Made by a program: the position numbers and the translations under genes. The notes under the pieces were generated by a model. It made no database searches and had not been told where the DNA came from. It was given only the letters and a program-made list of their open reading frames with translations. Below are positions 60,639 through 64,000 of a DNA stretch of 64,000 nt, piece after piece (position 1 is the stretch's first letter; each line of letters begins with the position of its first letter). Source of the stretch: an uncultured Collinsella sp. (lineage in GTDB: Bacteria > Actinomycetota > Coriobacteriia > Coriobacteriales > Coriobacteriaceae); contig CAMQHT010000006.1 of assembly GCA_947001705.1 (NCBI GenBank), forward strand, positions 5,921-69,920. The letters are read 5' to 3'.

Positions 60639-61031
60639 ATGCGTATCCGCATCGTGTGCCCCGTGAGCTGCGCCTATGAGGGCGACGCTGCGTTTGTGTC
60701 GATTCCGTCCACGGATGGCGAGTTTGGTGTTCTGCCTGCTCACTCCAGCGAGATCTGCACGATCGACCGCGGTTACGTTCGCGTTTCCGATAAGGCCATG
60801 GGCACTGTCGACCACACGTTTGCCGTGGCCGGCGGCTATGCCCAGGTTGCGGACGATGTCGTGACCGTTCTCGCCGAGCGCGCTTGCGATTTGGCGACCG
60901 TCGATGCCGACAAGCTTAAAGCTGATATTCAAGGTTTTGAAGAGAAGCTGGGTAATTTGTCGGAGGATGATGCACGCCGCGCCTACCTCTATAATGAAAT
61001 CGCATGGTGTAAGCTCAAGCTTGCCCAATAG
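60639..61031 (+). CDS. atpC: F0F1 ATP synthase subunit epsilon
   Basis: A 130-residue regulatory subunit that closes the operon. The N-terminal beta-sandwich is recognisable in FVSIPSTDGEFGVLPAHS and VAGGYAQVADDVVTVLAERA. The C-terminal two-helix part (DADKLKADIQGFEEKLG...) can extend into F1 to inhibit ATP hydrolysis. The ATG lies 3 nt after the atpD stop. murA follows after ~90 nt. Confidence 0.92.
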   Translation: MRIRIVCPVSCAYEGDAAFVSIPSTDGEFGVLPAHSSEICTIDRGYVRVSDKAMGTVDHTFAVAGGYAQVADDVVTVLAERACDLATVDADKLKADIQGFEEKLGNLSEDDARRAYLYNEIAWCKLKLAQ

Positions 61032-61119
61032 TCAAACGATTTAGCGTTCGACCATTTGCGAACACATCATGCCCGGGATGGCCCAGCCACCCCGGGCATG
61101 CTTTTTGAAAGGGTAGACC

Positions 61120-62403
61120 TTGGATATTATCCGCGTTGAGGGTGGCCACGCCATCGGAGGCTCCGTGCCCGTCTCGGGCGCCAAGAACTCCGCGCTCAAA
61201 CTCATGGCGGCAACGCTTCTGGCGCCGGGCAAGACGACGCTGCAGAACGTGCCCGATATTTCCGATGTCCACGTGATGGGCAAGGTGCTCAAGGGCATGG
61301 GCGCTACGATCGATGTTCTCGACGAGCACACGCTCGAGATTGATACCTCTCAGGTCGATTCTTGGGAGGCCCCTTACGAGCTCGTTGCCAAGATGCGTGC
61401 TTCCACCGCCGTCATGGGACCCCTGCTGGGCCGCTTCCATCGCGCCAAGATTGCCATGCCGGGCGGCTGCAACCTGGGTGCTCGCAAGATCGATATGCAC
61501 ATTCTGGGTCTCGAGGCCCTGGGCGTTGAGTTTGATACCGCCCACGGTTACATCAACGCTAATGCGCCCCAAGGTCTGCGCGGTACCACCGTCACGCTCG
61601 AGTTCGCCAGCGTCGGTGCGACCGAGAACCTCATCATGGCCTCTGTGCGCGCACAGGGCACCACGGTTATCGACAATGCCGCCCGCGAGCCCGAGATTGT
61701 CGATCTCGCCAACATGCTCAACGAGATGGGCGCCAAGATTGTAGGCGCCGGTACGCCCGTCGTGACTATCGAAGGCGTGGAAGAGCTCCATCCCGTTACC
61801 CATCGCGTGGTGGGCGACCGCATCGAGGCCGGTACCTTTATCGTTGCCGGTGCGTTGATGGCCGACGATCGCGGTGTCGATGTCACGGGCTTTTGCCCCA
61901 TTCACTTGGGCATGGTGCTCAAGAAGATGGAGCTCATGGGTATCGACTGCGAGCGCGTCGAGGATGGCGTCCATGTGAACCGTGCCGAGCGTATCAAGCC
62001 GGTCGACATCCAGACGCTTCCGTTCCCCGGCTTCCCGACGGACATGCAGGCGCAGATTATGGTACTCTCCGCCCTTGCCGATGGCAGCTCCGTTATCACC
62101 GAGAACATCTTCGAGAATCGTTTTATGTTCGCATCAGAGCTGGTGCGCATGGGTGCCGACATTCGTATCGAGAGCCATCATGCCATGATTCATGGCGTCA
62201 AGGGCTTCTCGGGTGCACAGGTTACCTCGCCCGATCTGCGCGGCGGAGCGGCCCTCGTTGTAGCGGGCTTGATCGCCGACGGGACGACCGAGGTTTCGGC
62301 TATCCATCACATCAAGCGCGGCTACGAGCAGTTTGTCGAAAAGCTGCAGGCGCTTGGCGCGCATGTCGAGCATGCTACCGTCCCCGATCCCGTCATCTAC
62401 TAA
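61120..62403 (+). CDS. murA: UDP-N-acetylglucosamine 1-carboxyvinyltransferase
   Basis: A 427-residue enzyme that adds enolpyruvate to UDP-GlcNAc, the first committed step of peptidoglycan synthesis. SGAKNSALKLMAATLL is the family start. The active-site loop MPGGCNLGARKIDMH holds Cys117, the residue alkylated by fosfomycin; its presence predicts a sensitive-type enzyme. The start is TTG 61120 after GAAAGGG. murA directly after atpC is common in Gram-positive bacteria. Confidence 0.95.
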   Translation: MDIIRVEGGHAIGGSVPVSGAKNSALKLMAATLLAPGKTTLQNVPDISDVHVMGKVLKGMGATIDVLDEHTLEIDTSQVDSWEAPYELVAKMRASTAVMGPLLGRFHRAKIAMPGGCNLGARKIDMHILGLEALGVEFDTAHGYINANAPQGLRGTTVTLEFASVGATENLIMASVRAQGTTVIDNAAREPEIVDLANMLNEMGAKIVGAGTPVVTIEGVEELHPVTHRVVGDRIEAGTFIVAGALMADDRGVDVTGFCPIHLGMVLKKMELMGIDCERVEDGVHVNRAERIKPVDIQTLPFPGFPTDMQAQIMVLSALADGSSVITENIFENRFMFASELVRMGADIRIESHHAMIHGVKGFSGAQVTSPDLRGGAALVVAGLIADGTTEVSAIHHIKRGYEQFVEKLQALGAHVEHATVPDPVIY

Positions 62404-62415
62404 TACAGGTTGCCT

Positions 62416-63651
62416 ATGTTTAATAAAAAGCCCCTCGCGGATACCACCACCCGAAGACCCTCAACTGGTGCGCAGGCCAAGATCTACAGTCGCGATAACG
62501 TGGCTCGCTATTCCGAGCGCGCTCGTCAACGTCGCCGTAGCCACACGATTCGTCACGTCGCGCTCATTGTCGTGCTTGGCGTGCTGCTGAGTGCCACTAC
62601 CGCTGCCGGCCTGTGGTTTGCCACCATTATGGGCAAGCTCGGCGATTCTAATGTCATTACCGACAATCTGCGTCGGGTTCTGGTTGACACTGATGAGGCA
62701 AAGGATCCGTTCTACGTGCTGCTTCTTGGCACCGACGGCCGTCCGGGCGAGGATACGTATCGTGCCGACTCGATTATCCTGGCACGCATCGACCCCACGC
62801 AAAAGCAGGCGACGCTCATTTCCGTTCCGCGCGACACCAAGGTCGAGTACAAGGGCGAGACCATGAAGATCAACGCCTGCCATACCGTTGGCGGCGCCGA
62901 GGCCATGGTCGAGGCGGTCAACGAGCTGTGCGGTGTTCAGATTTCCCACTATGCCGAGGTCAGCTTCGACGGAATGCAGGCGCTGATTGATTCGGTTGGC
63001 GGTATCGACATTAACGCAACCGATGATGTTGACGACCCCGAGCACCTGGATATTAAGATTACCGCTGGCCAGCAGCATATGGACGGTGCCACCGCCCTTA
63101 CCTATGCCCGCTGCCGCTACACCTATGCCGACGGCGATTACACGCGCATGCGCCACCAGCGTCAGGTGCTTGGCGCCCTTGCCAACCAGATTCTCAATAA
63201 CTTCGATGCCACGAAGATCTTTGGCCTGGTTAATTCGCTGTCTGATATGCTCGTAACCGATATGAGCGTTCAGGATATCGTGGCTACGGTCAATGCCATG
63301 CGCGGTATGGATGTCGACGGTATCTACTCGGCCAACCTGCCCTCGTACGCCGACGACAGCACCATGATCGACGGTGTGAGCTACGTCTTTGTCTACGAGG
63401 ACGAGCTCAAGGAAATGATGGAGCGCGTCGACGCCGGCAAGGATCCCAAGGGTCCCAACACCATGGGTCTTTCCGACGGTTCGAGCTCTACGATCGGCGA
63501 CCTGAACAACAACACGTCTGACGACTACGCAAACGGTACCGCAACCTCATCGGTCAGCTCTGACGATTCCGATGACTCAAGCGATTCGAGCGATTCGGAC
63601 TACTACGAAGAGCCCACCGGCGACGGCAACGGCTACGAAGCCAATTATTAG
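62416..63651 (+). CDS. LytR-CpsA-Psr (LCP) family cell-wall glycopolymer ligase
   Basis: A 411-residue membrane-anchored enzyme that attaches wall teichoic acid-like or capsular polymers to peptidoglycan. A basic N-terminus (ARQRRRSHTIRH) and one membrane helix (~48-70) precede the LCP domain. That domain has LLGTDGRPGEDTYRADSIILARIDP, ISVPRDTKVEYKGETMKINACH and ALTYARCRYTYADGDYTRMRHQRQ, which carry the pyrophosphate-binding Arg and Asp residues. The last ~70 residues are a Ser/Asp-rich low-complexity tail. ATG 62416 is preferred to TTG 62410. It follows murA after 12 nt, a cell-wall pair. Confidence 0.92.
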   Translation: MFNKKPLADTTTRRPSTGAQAKIYSRDNVARYSERARQRRRSHTIRHVALIVVLGVLLSATTAAGLWFATIMGKLGDSNVITDNLRRVLVDTDEAKDPFYVLLLGTDGRPGEDTYRADSIILARIDPTQKQATLISVPRDTKVEYKGETMKINACHTVGGAEAMVEAVNELCGVQISHYAEVSFDGMQALIDSVGGIDINATDDVDDPEHLDIKITAGQQHMDGATALTYARCRYTYADGDYTRMRHQRQVLGALANQILNNFDATKIFGLVNSLSDMLVTDMSVQDIVATVNAMRGMDVDGIYSANLPSYADDSTMIDGVSYVFVYEDELKEMMERVDAGKDPKGPNTMGLSDGSSSTIGDLNNNTSDDYANGTATSSVSSDDSDDSSDSSDSDYYEEPTGDGNGYEANY

Positions 63652-63825
63652 GGTTACGCGGGCTTACCAGCCCGCGTAACCAGTTGACGCTGCAAACCCG
63701 CCAGAGCGGCAATCTGCCTTTCAACTTCGGCGGCATGACCAGAAGGTCAATGCCGCCTCGTTTCAAGGCACCTTGCTCGCTCTGGCGGGTTTTCGCTGTC
63801 GTTGCCAAAACATCGGCGTTGCCTT
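63652..63825 (+). ncRNA. Three-helix structured 3'-UTR element, copy C (diverged)
   Basis: Starts at the base after the LCP stop. P1 is GGTTACGCGGGCT/AGCCCGCGTAACC with a TACC loop (63652-63681). P2 is a perfect 15-bp stem, 63694-63708 with 63778-63792, mostly different from copies A and B in its lower half. P3 is GGCGGCAT/ATGCCGCC with the same GACC-AGAA-GGTC tip (63729-63757). The tail CAAAACATCGGCGT follows at 63805. Covariation of P1, P2 and P3 against the other copies supports the fold. Confidence 0.7.
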
Positions 63826-64000
63826 GGTCCGGACTAGTCGTTGGGTAGTCATTGGGGACGTTTTTAAACGACTAGTCAAACAAGAACCTCCCCAATGACT
63901 ACCCACAAAGCGAGAGTGGATGTCGTCATTTTGCGGCACTTGGGAACGTTCCTTTTAATATGAGCAGGACATTGTCAAGAGGCAAAATCGGGCCTGGCCC
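63826..64000. repeat. Interleaved inverted repeats at the window end
   Basis: GACTAGTCGTT (63832-63842) pairs with 63867-63877, and 63842-63865 pairs with 63882-63905 (24 bp, two mismatches). The order A-B-A'-B' is that of a pseudoknot or alternative hairpins. GCGGCACTTGGGAACGTTCC near 63935 resembles the element at 30798. No gene is seen. Confidence 0.75.

Overview
The window is about 64 kb of G+C-rich bacterial chromosome (roughly 60% by eye). The encoded proteins and the many palindromic intergenic repeats suggest a Gram-positive gut actinobacterium of the Coriobacteriia, most likely Collinsella. That assignment is inferred from protein flavour and gene order, not from a search. There is no rRNA, tRNA, CRISPR array, prophage or intact insertion sequence that I can support. 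Coding density is high, and most genes have clear AGGAGG-type ribosome binding sites.

Layout. 1-1629: end of a surface-protein operon (pilin-like fragment, SipW-type secreted protein, sortase-anchored protein). 1630-2084: a dense array of nested inverted repeats. 2085-10105: LTA-synthase-like enzyme, nitroreductase, Kup potassium transporter and a KdpD/KdpE-like two-component system. 10200-13670: RlmKL-type rRNA methyltransferase and a HAD phosphatase. 13716-18865: DeoR regulator, two transaldolase-like paralogues and an ascorbate-type PTS (IIA, IIB, IIC). 19247-26231: Tex, then a LysR-controlled SDR/MFS/Gfo-Idh catabolic cluster. 26437-30689: MarR regulator plus a heterodimeric ABC exporter. 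31016-34028: pyridoxal kinase, a TIGR04076-like protein, an LMW tyrosine phosphatase and an MFS exporter. 34190-40047: an LpdD-IPP isomerase fusion, a DASS transporter, UbiD, UbiX and a MerR regulator. 40243-46789: a membrane protein, an aldose epimerase, an amino-acid ABC importer and an M20 peptidase. 47019-53867: prfA, prmC, a hicAB toxin-antitoxin pair, a Sua5-type protein, glpK and upp. 54148-61031: the whole F-type ATP synthase operon, followed by murA and an LCP cell-wall ligase.

Two systems stand out. First, at 34190-39085 a gene fuses an LpdD-like prenyl-flavin chaperone domain to an IPP-isomerase-type Nudix domain. It lies just upstream of a transporter, a UbiD-type (LpdC-like) decarboxylase and a UbiX flavin prenyltransferase. 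Together they look like a complete aryl-acid decarboxylation module with its own prenyl-donor enzyme. The canonical isomerase cysteine is displaced by one residue, so the Nudix domain may do something other than isomerise.

Second, a roughly 170-nt three-helix element occurs three times (42086-42270, 48087-48270, 63652-63825). Each copy starts directly after a stop codon and on the same strand as the gene. Two helices carry compensatory changes around invariant loops, which suggests a structured 3'-UTR RNA. Several other palindrome families with exchangeable arms fill the remaining intergenic spaces.
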